Of a DNA stretch of 64,000 nt, positions 15,301 to 30,300 are shown piece after piece. How positions within the stretch are numbered: position 1 is the first letter of the stretch; each line of letters begins with the position of its first letter. Position numbers and translations under genes: made by a program. This DNA is from Siphonodentalium dalli (lineage: Eukaryota; Mollusca; Scaphopoda; Gadilida; Siphonodentaliidae), in NCBI GenBank assembly GCA_032622095.1, contig CP136069.1, positions 46,662,194 to 46,726,193 on the forward strand, written 5' to 3'. A model generated the notes under the pieces. It had not been told where the DNA came from and made no database searches. It worked only from the letters and a program-made list of their open reading frames with translations.

Positions 15301-18300
15301 TTGAACGAGGTTGTGCACTGACATGCTTCTCTTTGACGCGATGGCCATCATCTTTCAGACACCCATGGAGGCCAATACCACTGTCATGTTTCACATATTC
15401 GAGGGGCTGATCGGGAGATGAAGGGCTTTCAACACACACCCTTTTGTGTTGTCGGTGTCCGGAAGAAGTATCTTGCGGGGAACACGCACTGGAATTGTTC
15501 ACTGTACTTCTATCAGGACTAGAACACCTCACACAATGTTTTCTACATGGGATATTTAAGACGAGGTTGCACCAGTGTTGCAAGTCTATCAGAATCACTT
15601 CAAAGTTTAATGGACTTTGCTTGAAGTCAGTTTTGAACCCGTAAATGATATCACAGATCATCACATCATTTATCTCACCACCAAAACCATCATCATCTTC
15701 AAACATAACACCTACAATGTGACTGCATTATAGAAGATAAGGCCAAAGAAAATTAAATGTGTGGTTGAGGTTACATGTCAGAAAAAATTAGGGTCGGTAG
15801 CCTGTGGGTACCAGGTAGGCTTAAAATTTTATGTTTTAAATAATTTTTTAATGAGATATATCTTGCTTTTTGTACAAGCCAAATACGTGTAGGTTGACTA
15901 AGAAATCAAGAGATTTTTTTTGGACATTGGAATGTTTTTTCCCAGTTAATTATTTTTTGCCTATATAATGTTAAGATATTTTCCAGAGATTTTAGCTGTA
16001 CCATAGGGTAGGGTGTTTCAATTAGGGTTGTAGGGAAACACCAATCACAAATATTTTTTTTCTTTTGCCTAAGGAATATCATCTCTCGGTCCCAACTCCA
16101 GTTAAAAAATTTCTAAACAAAACAATACTCTCGGGCTCCAATTAACCCTTTACCCAACAGAACGGCCCTGTGCCAATGCATTCTCTTATATATGCGAGTC
16201 GACCATAGGTCGCCTCGCATATATAAGAGAATGCATTGGCACAGGGCATAACTGTAACTATCACAATGTGGTCAAGGAGCCGGTTCCAATGATATCCATA
16301 TTTGTATGGTTCTATTGAGACAGACCGAAAATATTTTAGGCTGTTGAAGCTTTATTTGGCCGGTTTTGGCCGGTTTGTTGGGTAAAGGGTTAATAGTGCA
16401 GGTCTATGCGTTTATTAATTTTCAGCCAAATTACACCCTGCACGCACCTTTATATCAGGGTATGCACGTTTATTATTTTCCAATATTTAACTTGGAGGTT
16501 ATACAGTATTGAAAGTTCTTAAAATTGTTCAAAGTTGTCCATTATTATTATTATTGGATTGTTGTGAAGAAAACCATACGTACGTCTTGTTAGACCTGTT
16601 TTAGTGGAATTTTAGTCATGTCAGTCTAGAATAGATATTAAATTGTTGATTAAAGTGAGACTAAATTCCACCCTGCACCATTATTTGGGTCTGCACTTAT
16701 ATTAAATTGTGTCAGAATTTCCTCCCTGCACATTTATTTGGGTCTGCACTTTTTTTGGACCTGAAGAGTATATCTGTAATCCAATCATGACTCCTATATT
16801 TAGATGTAAAAAATAATAAGCCTTCAATAGCCAAAACAAAGTTGGAAACAATGTTTTATTTTTAAAATCTATACTACTGCTTATGTATATTAAAGGGGTA
16901 CTGTACAATCAATTTGGCAATTTATGGAACAATCTCCTTTTATACTCAACAGAATATATGCAACAAATAATGAATTTGAGCCATGGATTAGTGAATCAAT
17001 TTTTTATTTTTTAGATCTACAATACTGCTTATACATATTAAACACTGAACACTAAATCCGGACATTTATGGGACCATCTCCTTTTATACTCAACAGAAAA
17101 CATGCAACAAATGACTGAATTTGAGCCATGGATTAGGCCAAAAAACGAGAGGCCGATCACGATCGGCAGATGTTAACCCATCCCTTGGCGATAGTAAATT
17201 ACTATGATCGGAATCATAAATGACAGTTTTGATGTAGAATTATAGAGTATACTGTTATGTACTATTATAGACAAATGTACATAACACAAATAATTGGAAT
17301 TTATGGGTCACTCGCATGTATATAAGAGAATGCACTGATACAGGATCTGTAATGCTGCACCACCACAGCCTTTATATTGATGCTGGCATCTCTGTTAAAC
17401 CAATAACATTTATAATGACCTCAGACCATCTGTCGAGTGATATACTCAGTGATACATGTATACATAGCTTTCTTTATTTGCACATTGGCATAAGAGATAT
17501 CAGAAAATAAAATCGCCTTATCAATAGCTAAGTGGTCCAAAGGCATGGGATGGAATTGGTGAATTGGGTTTAAAGTCGCTCCAAACAAATTTACCAGTAC
17601 ATAACACAAGTTATGGACCGATTTAAACCAAATTTGGTGTGGTGACTCGGGGTAACCTTGGCAGAGTTATAATGGTGTTAGTTTTTCAAATTTTGTTAAC
17701 TTAAAAAAATATTTTTTTAAATTATTTAAAGGTACGGTTGGCCTTGGCGGTGGGTATCCTGTGAAAATATTTCCACCCATCAAAAACCGCCACAAACAGA
17801 AAGAACAACAAAATGTAGAAGACTTTGTCCGTATACAAATAAGAAATATCGCATAAACAGTATGTTATTGTCATATTTTTGACCATTGTTATGTAAACAA
17901 AAGCATAAAAAGTTACTTTTCTGGTGTTTGTTTATATTATGATGGTAAACATAAAGAGCGTTCTTTGAGAGTGAATTCCTTATATGGAACGAATAAAGAG
18001 CGTTTATGCCATTTGTGTGTGATTAGCCAGCAGCATTGTGTTGTCTTCTGTAACACAACCAGGCTCTTGCTTAGGTAAAAGATAGTAAATTTTTATGATA
18101 ACATGCTGTTTACGCGATGGTCATGGTATATATGAACGAAACTGTATGCGTTTTAATGTTTTTCTGTTTACGGTGATTGGAACAAATATTAATATTTTCG
18201 ACAACTAAGGCCTCACGTGCCTTTAAACAAAAAATATTTTATTGTACTAGTATATTTTTTTTATTTATTTATTCATATATTTTTTTTTTTTGAGTGAATA

Positions 18301-21300
18301 TATTTTTTCGAAAAAAAGGGCCATAATTCAGTTAAATATAGTCGGATCAAACCCATATTCGAACTCGATCTGTGTTTTGGGCTGAGAAACTCACATACCA
18401 AATTTGGTTGTGATCAGATAGAAAATATTAATGAGTTATCGCACCATGCGTAAAGTGTCTACGGACAGACAGACAGACAGACGACGAGTGGTCAATCCGG
18501 ACAACACTATGTTTACCATACTATGGTATGGGTAAACATAAAAACACATCTGTGTCCGACAACATGGGGAAAATTTTCCTGGCAGGTAGCAGTGTTCACG
18601 CTGTCGGTAGCCATTTTAGCCATTGGCGAAAATAAATTGTAAATGGCAAAAAAAAATGACCAAATAACGAAAAAAATATAAACACACCAGCTGTCATCGG
18701 TCTAGCATCATCATGCGCAGCTGACATCCGTACAACAAAAGCGTCGCCACCTCGTGTATGTTACACGATCCGATGTGCTTGGAGTCAGGCCTTTAGATTA
18801 GGCTAATTTGGGGACATTTTGGGGGACCGAGGTGGTGGGTTTGCGAGGAGGGGGTACCCCCTAGTGACTATTGGGGGTACGGGGTTTTCCCCGGTGAGAA
18901 TTTTTTTTAAAGTGAGCCTAAAATGGGGGCTGTCTGGTTGTTTATGAAGCATATGAAAGGTGAAAGAAATGAACCAATGGCCCCCATATCATTTCCTGGC
19001 AACTTGGGCTTGTTTCAGCATTCAGCAAGTTATATTACCCTTACATTTTCAAGTTTTGTAGGTCACAATTTATTGAATATTGGGAATATTGGATCATTTG
19101 ACATCAACAAAGCCATTTTATAGATGTATGGTGCTTGAAAGTTCACCAAGCAGTCCACCAACACTGTTCATGGGTATTTCCAATTAAAATTTAATTTAAT
19201 CTAACTACATGTACATGTATATGTGAACCTGAAAAAAGTTAGAAAGTTGATTTGTTGTGATCAAATGAAGCAATATACACACACAAACAGCTCATAAAAA
19301 GGGTGATTTTGCGGTGACATTTTGTCAAATGTGCCTTCTAATTTGGGGACATTTCTATAATTTGGGGACATCGGTAAACGCTGTGAGTTGTGGGGAATAT
19401 TAAGGCCTGTTGGAGTAATAGGTGTACATTGGGAGTGTTGATTTCATGCAGTGTCAATGGCAGATGCTTTGTGTTGTTATAAACGCAACTTTTGAGTGGG
19501 GATAAGGGAAAGATGCTTTATCACTTTAAGTGACGGGGGGGTTTTGTTGTGCATTTGCAGTTTGATCCCTATAAATTAATTACAACTTTTTACAAAACCG
19601 ATCGATCTGTAGATAGATAGATGCTTTATTGATAACTCAATCATACTATTATGCACAAAATATAGAGTCATTTAATATATTTACAGTGACATTTGGCCAA
19701 CTAGCCGCGATTAAATTTATCCTATATAATTGCGTAGTCACCACTTACCACTTACTATTTTCTCGCGAATTGAACAAATATGCACCAGATACGCATAGAT
19801 AAAACTATGCACAAAATCGCGATCATATATCGTATTGCATATTTTCGCTATATATTAATACACCGCTATTTGTTTTTTATTTGCGATGGTCTAAAAACTT
19901 TCATTGTATCTGGAATCGCTTGGCAGGATGTCAATGCTCATATTACATTGTTATTGTGTTCTTTTGTCAATAAAATGTAATATACGTTCAATTTATCTAA
20001 AAAAAAATTCTCAAACAAGTGGCTAAAGTAAATTCAAAGTGGCTAAAGTAAATTGGCATTGGCTAAAATAATGGCTAAAGGAATTTCTTGGCCAGCGTGA
20101 ACATTGGCAGGTAGGCAGGGTTTTGTTTTTTTTAACCAGCCATTTGAAGGCAATAAAATAGTGTGGTACTCTTGGGCTCAAAATAAAAGTGCAGGCCCAA
20201 ATAATAGTGCAGGGGGGAAATTACATTGATAGTTAGTTAAAGTGCAGACCCAATTAATAGTGCAGGGGGAACTCTGTGCAAAACATCAACATAACTGTGG
20301 TTAAACAAATTATTTTTATAGTAGGTCAAGTATAGGAATCAACATAGTACATGTATGTGTCATGTGGTGTTTTATTCAATATTTAAATGTTCACATGCAG
20401 TCCTTCGATTTTGAGGCGCGCAATTGCGCTTGCGCGCCTTGGCGCACGCGGATCTAAAAACCAGCGAGTTATTAAATGCGCACGCCGAAAAATTTAAATG
20501 CGCGCGTCGGAATTTGCAGCCAGTGAACGAGATTTTAACAAACAGCACATCAATGGTTAAACGCCGACAAGACTATTCACCGTGTATCTTTCTCAGTAGC
20601 GATGACGTTGATTACGAACATAATAACAAAGATCAAAGCGGCCGCCGGCGTCTTTCTCACTCAATGATTGGGGTACACCTCGTCACAACTGCTGCACGTG
20701 CGAGTTCCCGCAAAAAACAGTGTCAATTCTTTGGCAGCCTCGTTTGATGTTTCGGCATGCGGTATTCGCCGATTCATTTGAATATTATTGGCATAGATTA
20801 GGTTTTAAGTTTAACTATACTTCGAAGCTATACTTCGAAGCCAGTATCTCTCGACTCGGAGAAAAACGAAAAATGGACATTGGAGCCTCCTCAAATACCG
20901 ACTATATCAAAACGAAAGAGAGCCCCGGTTGATTCGTCGGATTCCGGTGAATCTGATTGCGGTAACAATTCCACTTCCGAGTTTGAAGTTTTAAGCGACT
21001 GCGAGTCTGGTGAGCATGCGCTCTCAGACGCGGAAGTGGACTCATTACCGTGATTAGATTCACCTGGATTGCCAGATAATCGGATTATTGTGGACTAGAT
21101 ATTGTACTACAATATAAACATATGTTTTTATTTCTGTTTTCACTTTAAGTTGCCAAAGGCACACTTGGAATTACACGTGTGTATCATTATAATTGTGTTT
21201 GTCTTTATTCAGTAATCATTTCATCCATGTTAATTTGAATTGTGCTCCCGCAAAAAAAGGCGCGCGCAAATTCCAAAAGCTCCGAGCGATATATCGCGCA

Positions 21301-24300
21301 CCTACGTTTTCCAAATTCGAAGGACTGCACATGTATGCCATATACTTGGAATATGTACATAGTACATACATAAAGTTATAAGCTCATCATTTTGATATCA
21401 GAATCATATAGAAATCTTGAGTTCGTGCTGATTTAAATTTTTATAGCCTCAAAATCAAACGTACAGACCCCAAATAAGCACTGTGCAGGGGGGAAATTTC
21501 CCAAGAAAATAATAAACGTGCATGCATGTTTATTTGGAGCTCAAGAGTACACCCCTTTAACATGTATTAAAGAGTTTTTAATATCACAAACTTAATGAGG
21601 TATGTCATTTTCCTTGAATCAGGTGTACATGCATCAGTTCACTTGTTCCAATATAGTTTCAGAGACAACTTCCAATGTATATATTGGCTACTTGAATGTG
21701 ATCCAGTATGAAGATTCAATGTATTAGGCTATGGCCATGGGTTTAGAGTTTATATTCCTCTTGCATAGAATATCTCTCTGATGTAGGTTGGGCTGGGGTT
21801 GCACATTTTATGCCATTCTATTCATTTCTGCCAAAGCAATTTTCCAGGTGTTGGGTGTTGAAAGAGAATAATCGTTTTAAGGAATAAATAATTGCCCTTT
21901 TCAATCAAACCTACTGTATGTTCATTCCCTCATATTTCTCTTCATAGATGATCATTATTTTTCAGTGACAACTTGTCATATTACCAAATCACTAAATTGT
22001 AATGTGGTTTAAAGTCACCTATTTCTGACCTATTCGTTTCAATCCTGGAAAGTTTTAATTAGAATTGATTACCTGCCATCTTTCAGTGCAATTAACAGCA
22101 AGTTATTGCCTATTCCTAACAGTACATGTATGAACATCAGATGATCAGAAATGCGTGTTTTCATGCAGTGTGAGTTGTTTCTATAGTATTAGTACCAGTA
22201 TTTGCTACTTGGTCGGTAACATCAAAGAGCCTGCCATAAACAATTACACTGAGTTGATTCACGTGACCCGTGGTTGGTGACCCAGTTAGTGTGTCATTCA
22301 TAACAGACAGTTGTTTATTTAAAGTGGGTTAAACTTGGGCTTCTGTGAAAGCTCAAGGATAATGCTTTCTTCTGGTCAATGGTGATGGAGATTTTGACTT
22401 TCACCTCGGAATTGTCGTTTGCCGACGCTAATTCTCAGGGCTGATTACGGAATACCGACTGTCATTTCCTGCCAAAACGCACATGCTTTTCACTGCACTT
22501 TTAAGCACTGTTTTCCCAATTCCGCGAAGGAATTTAAGGAAGCTACCGGTATAATACATTGGAATTTTTAAAATAAACAGCCCACAAAAGACGTGGGGAT
22601 TTCCGAAGTGACTCGCCAGGGTATTGTTTGATTTACACCACGCTATTCACTGTGCAGCATGGCAGGTTGTCTTATTTAATATCTAGAATGCCCGATTGCA
22701 TACACCATACACCGGCCTTCAGAATGATGCATCAGTTGTGTATGCGATGGGTATTTAGTTCTGCTGTTGGGTATTGGGAAAACGATAAATTTTGACACAT
22801 GGACATGTTATGTTACTAATAACTATGGACTTGTGGAAAATTGAAAAAAAAAAAGGAGACCGGCAAGAAAATCTCAGCCAAGCCGGGTACCAGAAACATA
22901 GATGTTTTTTTTTTTTTTGGCCATAGTGTAACTCCAGTCATAAATTTATTTTCCTTTATAATTACCATGTTGTTTGCATCGTTTATAGAGCACATGAGTG
23001 TATTTTGCACTCATCCGTGGCTCAAATTAATTCATTTGTTGCATATATTCTGTTGAGTATTAAAGGAGATGGTCCCATAAATGGCCGGATTTAGTGTACA
23101 GTACCCCTTTAAAGATGAACTTCCCTCAACATTCTGCATTCATTTCCAAGGTAGCAGGGCTTATAATTTGTACGCGAATCAGAATTGATTCTCGCAAATG
23201 ATTCTTGCAAAGTGAAACATGAGAATCAACTATGATTCTCGCATACATATCCTGCTTTTTTATAGAATGAGAGTCATAATATAGGTACGTACTACAGGGT
23301 GTTTCTTTTATTTAGCTAACAGTAAATCTTTCAATACTGAAAGCTATGCATGTACAATAAATATCGCAATTCTGCATTCCTGGGACATTCACATCAAATC
23401 GCTTGACTGAAGATAGTAATACATGGAGAGGGTAATTTTAAAGTAAGATATTACTGTTGATAAATTGGCTAAATTAATCTCCGAGAAAAGTTAAAATTAA
23501 AGCACAAGCAGTCACAAGACTTGCTCTCATTTGATAGAATTTTCTAAAAAAAAATTCCCGGGAGACATTCAATTTTGATTCTCATAGCATCTAACTTTGA
23601 TTCTCGCGAAAATGGATGGATTTTAAGGCCTGGGTAGATTATTTAATTAACCCATGAAGGTGAATCCATACAAATTAAAAGTTGGTCAGAAATGATGACC
23701 TCCTACAAATCGGATGAAAAAACTTTGCATTTAGGGATTAAAATAAGCTTGGTATGGACATAATAGTCAACTATGGAAATTAAAAGATATTAATTGAAGA
23801 ATATAATAACACAGGCCTGTCATTTTAAGGCGGTGATCGTCCCCGTCTGCCTTCTCCCACCTATAATTAAATTTGCGCGAAGGTTAACAACCTTGTAGCC
23901 GCAATTTCGAGGGCAATAAATTTGTATCACATACTCAGTCAAACTCTGTTCTGTATGCTTCCATTCAATGTATACGGAATTGGCAACAACTTATTGGATA
24001 CAGTCTCTATAATTAATTATCTAAGGATTAGAGTATAAACTCCAGGAAAACATAATATCTGCAGGTAGCTCTCTCTCTCTCTCCTCAATATATGGTACGG
24101 AGAATGTCAAGGTTTGCCGAATAGAGAATCCAAGTATGTTTTGATACATTCAGAACTCCGACCCTTGACGTTTCGCACAGTATACATACAGAAACAGATG
24201 ACAACGTAGAGTTGATTACGTCTAAATGAATCTAAACATAATAAATGGTCAGACCATATTGTTCTCCGACGGAATGTCAGGGGACAATTAATTAAATGGA

Positions 24301-27300
24301 TGCCCTGCAATGCATGGGGTAGTATGACAGTTCATGGCCGTGATATAGATGGGGTCATTTAACCCTTCCAAGACTGGAGCTTACTGAAATTTTGAGAAAA
24401 CCCTCTTCCAATGCACTCTCTTATATATGCGAGGCCACCTATGGGAAACATGCACATATAACAGAATGCACTGGCACAGGATCTTTAATACTGCACCAGC
24501 ACTGCTCCAGTCATGAAAGGGTTAAGGCGGCCCATTATTTTGAAAATGACAAGACCTGATAACAGTAAGCTATGAACATTCAGAGATATTACCTACAGAC
24601 TTACACTGAGTAATTTCTTGTTAGGTTCCACCCTGAAATAAAATGAAAAACGATGCGCTAATGAAAAAATAAGGGAGACCTACCAAACCCGTCGTCTCCA
24701 ACCAAAGCAATATTAGCGTAATCTTCTCTCATCGTTATTTCTTCGGGGCGACTCTGGTTAACTGAAAACTGTGCCTGGACATCTATGTCACTGAAACACA
24801 AAAAAGATAGGCATATAATCGAGACAGTCCAATCTAGTGCTGCACAGTATTTTGATTGTCAACACTGTTGTATGGAAACCAACATAGCCTTAGAATGCTA
24901 ACATTATTTTCTTAATGGTATAACAGCAGTTCAATTCAAGTTCTTTTATATGGGCTCCATTTGTATACAAGGACATCGGTAGGGCATGGCAAAATACGCC
25001 CGTGTTAAGATCTAACAAAGGGCCATAACTCTGGTGAAAGTTGGCGGGCGGAACCCAAATTCGAACGAGACCTGTATTTTGGGCTAGTAAAGTCACATAC
25101 CAAATGTCATTCCATTCAGTTTAGACTTACCAAAGTTATTATCCGGAAACAAAATTGAGTGCAATTTCCAACAAAAATAATTCTGATGAAAATTGGCGGG
25201 CAGAACACGAATTTGAAGTTGACCTGTATTTGTGCTAGTGAACGCAATTTAATTCCATTTAGTTGACCCTATCTAAAGTTATCTGGAATTCAAAAGCAAT
25301 TGGACGCACCAATAACATGAAAGTGTCAATGACACTGTAGCTCAACTTAGGTAGGGGAATAATTTAATGGTCGACAGTAAATGGAGGAATAGGAAAAGTG
25401 CTAATTGAAATGTCTAAGTAAGACTAGATGTACATGTCAATATCAACATTCATAACAGGTTTCATATTGATCGGATCAGGGATGTGGTGATTATGGTGTG
25501 CCAAAGGATTTATTGATGCAAAGAGTAAAATCTAAAATGGCCACCGGCAGCCATGTTTTTTTCCGAATTACCCCAAAATGACTTGTTCCCATCTACAGCC
25601 TTTACAAATCTCATAATGATCTGATCAAAGGTATGACCTGTAGCCTGTGCCAATGGATTTAGTCATGCAAAGAGTAAAATCCAAGATGGCTGCTGGCGGC
25701 CATGTTTTTCGGCTGAACGACCCCAAAATGACTCGTTTCCCATCTACATGTCATTGTTAACATACATGACAAATTTCATGAAGTTCCGACCAAAGCTACG
25801 ACCTGTAGCCCGCACCAAAGGATTTATTCATGCAAAGAGTAAAATCCAATATGGCTGCTGGCGGACATGTTTTTTAGCCAAACGACCCCAAAATGACTCG
25901 TTCCCATCTACATGTTAATATTAACATCCATGATAAATATCATGATGATCAGACAAACAGTACGACCTGTAGCCCGTGCCAATGGATTGAATTTTGAAAT
26001 CCAAGATGGCTGCCAGCGGCCATGTTTTTTGGCCGTATGACCCCAAAATGATGACTCGTTCCCATATACATGTCAATATCAATATTCATGACAAATTTCA
26101 TAAAGGTCAGACCAAAGGTACGACCTGTAACCCGCGCCAAAGGATTTAGTCATTGAAAGCGTAAAATCCAAGATGGCTGCTGGTGGCCATGTTTTTTGGC
26201 CGAACGACCCCAAAATCACTCGTTCAGGGACCAGCCTAGACCATATTTTCAGGGCGAAATGACTTCGCCCTACTATAAAAATAAGGCGAAGTGGCCGTTC
26301 TATAGGGCGAAGTGAGTCTACAAAACTTAAATTGAACAGTACTACGACAGGAGTCGCTATAGAACGAAAATAGGAGAGATGTAATATGTCAATTAAACTT
26401 ATAAAACAATGGTTGAAATATGGAGTCTTTATGTTCACTTCATGACCCTAATAACTATTAATAATACCCAAACATAATTGTGAGAGGATAGCAGCATTTT
26501 ATATCGTAATTGTGGGAGAATGACAAGATTTTATTTCATATTTTTCGGGTTTTTAAAAATGCCAACAATATTTATCAAACCGAAACGAAGCGAAATCATG
26601 AACACTTTCACTGCGCTCTATTAGTAATCCCGTTTGAAAATTTAATATGCTTCACAAATGAATTTGTTTTAAAATTTCTTTAACCAAACTCCATAGAGGG
26701 AGTGATGAGCTGACACATTGTGAGAGCTGTGAGTTGTAATCTTCATTGTAAGGTGTGGTAATCACGGTAATCTAAAAATCACAACAACCAGATTAACACT
26801 TGAGGCCCGACGATGTTTTCACAGCTGCCAGTAATCAGACTCCGTTGTCAACATGCTTCCAGATTGGAGCAATACAGGTGTTAATTGTTTTACAACACCC
26901 TGATATTGGAGTATTGTGTGCAATCACTGTTGACAGTTGTAAATTATCATAAATTATTTGGGGAATTTTGCCGATTTTCGTCAGTCAACTTTGGAATTTT
27001 CAGGGCGACTTGAACTTCGCCCGACTGCAAAAATAAGGCGAAGCGGACGGCGCTAGGGCGAAGAAGTCGCCCACGTCGCCCTCTCGGCTGGTCCCTGCAC
27101 TCGTTCCCATCTACATGTCATTGTTAACATCCATGACAAATTTCATGAAGTTCTGACCAAAGCTACAACCTGTAGCCCGCGCCAAAGAATTTAGTCATGC
27201 AAAGAGTAAAATCCAAGATGGCTGCTGGCGGCCATGTTTTATGGCTGAACAACCCCAAAATCACTCGTTCCCATCTACATGTCAATATTAACATCCATGA

Positions 27301-30300
27301 CAAATTTCATGATGATCAGACGAACAGCACGACCTGTAGCCCGCGCCAATGGATTGAATTTTGAAATCCAAAATGGCCACCAGCGGCCATGTTTTTTGGC
27401 CGAATGACCCCAAAATGACTCGTTCCCAACTACATGCCAATGTCAACATTCATGAAAAAATTCATAAAGATCAGACCAAAGGTACAACCTGTAGCCCGCG
27501 CTAAAGGATTTAGTCATGCAAAGAGTAAAATCCAAGATGGTTGCTGGCGGCCATGTTTTTTGGCCGAACGACCCCAAAATCACTCGTTCCCATCTACATG
27601 TCATTGTTAACATCCATGACAAATTTCATGAAGTTCTGACCAAAGCTACAACCTGTAGCCCGCGCCAAAGAATTTAGTCATGCAAAGAGTAAAATCCAAG
27701 ATGGCTGCTGGCGGCCATGTTTTTTGGCTGAACGACCCCAAAATCACTCGTTCCCATCTACATGTCAATATTAACATCCATGACAAATTTCATAATGATC
27801 CGACGAACAGTACGACCTGTAGCCCGCGCCAATGGATTGAATTTTGAAATCCAAAATGGCCACCAGCGGCCATGTTTTTTGGCCGAATGACCCTAAAATG
27901 ACTCGTTCCCAACTACATGCCAATGTCAACATTCATGACAAATTTCATAAAGATCAGACCAAAGGTACAACCTGTAGCCCGCGCTAAAGGATTTAGTCAT
28001 GCAAAGAGTAAAATCCAAGATGGCTGCTGGCGGCCATGTTTTTTGGCCGAACGACCCCAAAATCACTCGTTCCCATCTACATGTCATTGTTAACATCCAT
28101 GACAAATTTCATGAAGTTCTGACCAAAGCTACAACCTGTAGCCCGCGCCAAAGAATTTAGTCATGCAAAGAGTAAAATCCAAGATGGCTGCTGGCGGCCA
28201 TGTTTTTTGGCTGAACGACCCCAAAATCACTCGTTCCCATCTACATGTCAATATTAACATCCATGACAAATTTCATAATGATCAGACGAACAGTACGACC
28301 TGTAGCCCGCGCCAATGGATTGAATTTTGAAATCCAAAATGGCCACCAGCGGCCATGTTTTTTGGCCGAATGACCCCAAAATGACTCGTTCCCAACTACA
28401 TGCCAATGTCAACATTCATGACAAATTTCATAAAGATCAGACCAAAGGTACAACCTGTAGCCCGCGCCAAAGGATTTAGTCATGCAAAGAGTAAAATCCA
28501 AGATGGCTGCTGGCGGCCATGTTTTTTGGCCGAACGACCCCAAAATCACTCGTTCCCATCTACATGTCATTGTTAACATCCATGACAAATTTCATGAAGT
28601 TCTGACCAAAGCTACAACCTGTAGCCCGCGCCAAAGAATTTAGTCATGCAAAGAGTAAAATCCAAGATGGCTGCTGGCGGCCATGTTTTATGGCTGAACG
28701 ACCCCAAAATCACTCGTTCCCATCTACATGTCAATATTAACATCCATGACAAATTTCATGATGATCAGACGAACAGCACGACCTGTAGCCCGCGCCAATG
28801 GATTGAATTTTGAAATCCAAAATGGCCACCAGCGGCCATGTTTTTTGGCCGAATGACCCCAAAATGACTCGTTCCCATCTACATGTCAATGTCAACATTC
28901 ATGACAAAATTCATAAAGATCAGACCATAGGTACGACCTGTAGCCCGCGCCAAAGGATTTAGTCATGCAAAGAGTAAAATCCATGATGGCTGCTGGCGGC
29001 CATGTTTTTTGGCCGTATGACCCCAAAATGACTCGTTCCCATATACATGTCAATATCAATATTCATAACAAATTTCATAAAGGTCAGACCAAAGGTACGA
29101 CCTGTAACCCGCGCCAAAGGATTTAGTCATGCAAAGAGTAAAATCCAAGATGGTTGCTGGCGGCCATGTTTTTTGGCCGAATGACCCCAAAATGACTCGT
29201 TCCCATCTACATGTCAATGTCAACATTCATGCAAAATTTCATAAAGATCAGACCAAAGGTACGACCTGTAGCCCGCGCCAAAGGAAATTGTTGACGGACA
29301 CACGGACGACGGACGCCAAGCCATGGCAATAGCTCAAACTTACAAAAGTAAGTTGAGCTAATAATATGTCCCGTTTTTTTTTAAAAGGGAGTATAAAAAT
29401 AGGAATAAACCACATACTAGTAATATAAAGAAATGTGTAACTCTGATTTTCATCATAATGCTTGTTCCTGTATTCTCTGTCACACCACTGGTCACACAGA
29501 GAAATTCCCAATTATGAGCCACTACAGTGTATAAAGCGCACATTTTCCCCAACATTTGGAGATCACATTTGAGTAAAATATGGAGATTATACTTACTCCA
29601 GGTCTGCAAGTGTCGTATCGAAATCATGGAAGTTCTCCTGCAGAGTGATAGCTGCCACTGCCGCCTCTCTGTTCTCCTCGGGTAAATCCACCACTCCCGG
29701 TCGGAATGCCATTTTGATTTTGACAAACGCTTCATTGCAATCAGCGAGTAAATATTTAGCTTTGCGTGAATATATCCTGACCACACCTAACAGCAAGTGA
29801 CCAGATGTCCTTAATGCTAGCTTAACCTGTAAAGGAATTTACAGACACTGGCATTATGGAAGTGCAAATTGACATTACTCCAAGCCATGTCTGATTATAC
29901 TGCATCGTCATTTGCAGAATGAGGTCCCCAGAGGGTGAAATTAGTTATGCTATCCTGCACAGCGGGCTAGCATCAGTAAATTAAAGTATATTAATTAACC
30001 CTCTGGAGACCTCATTCTGCTTAGGCCTCATCTTCTCTGGAAAGTTTCTTTATTATAAAATATCTATAGAACTTAAGATTCTATTTCTTTTTTTAGTTTA
30101 GTTTCTCTATACCCCCAAATTGGTAGATGGCACATTGAATAATCGAGGTTCCCAATGGGTGTACATCACAATATTCACCATTTGGGAACTTCAATCGGAG
30201 TACACATGTATACATGTATGTCTCCCATGGCAGATGAGGCCATGCAGAATTAGGTCCCCAGAGGGTGAATTTGGCAATTCTAGCCCGCTGTGCGGGGTAG

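Noticed and set aside
26079-26438. 119-codon minus frame, with a matching frame at 36200-36472
   Set aside because: The shared part lies within the two copies of the 873-bp hAT MITE and has no recognisable domain. The similarity comes from transposition, not gene duplication.
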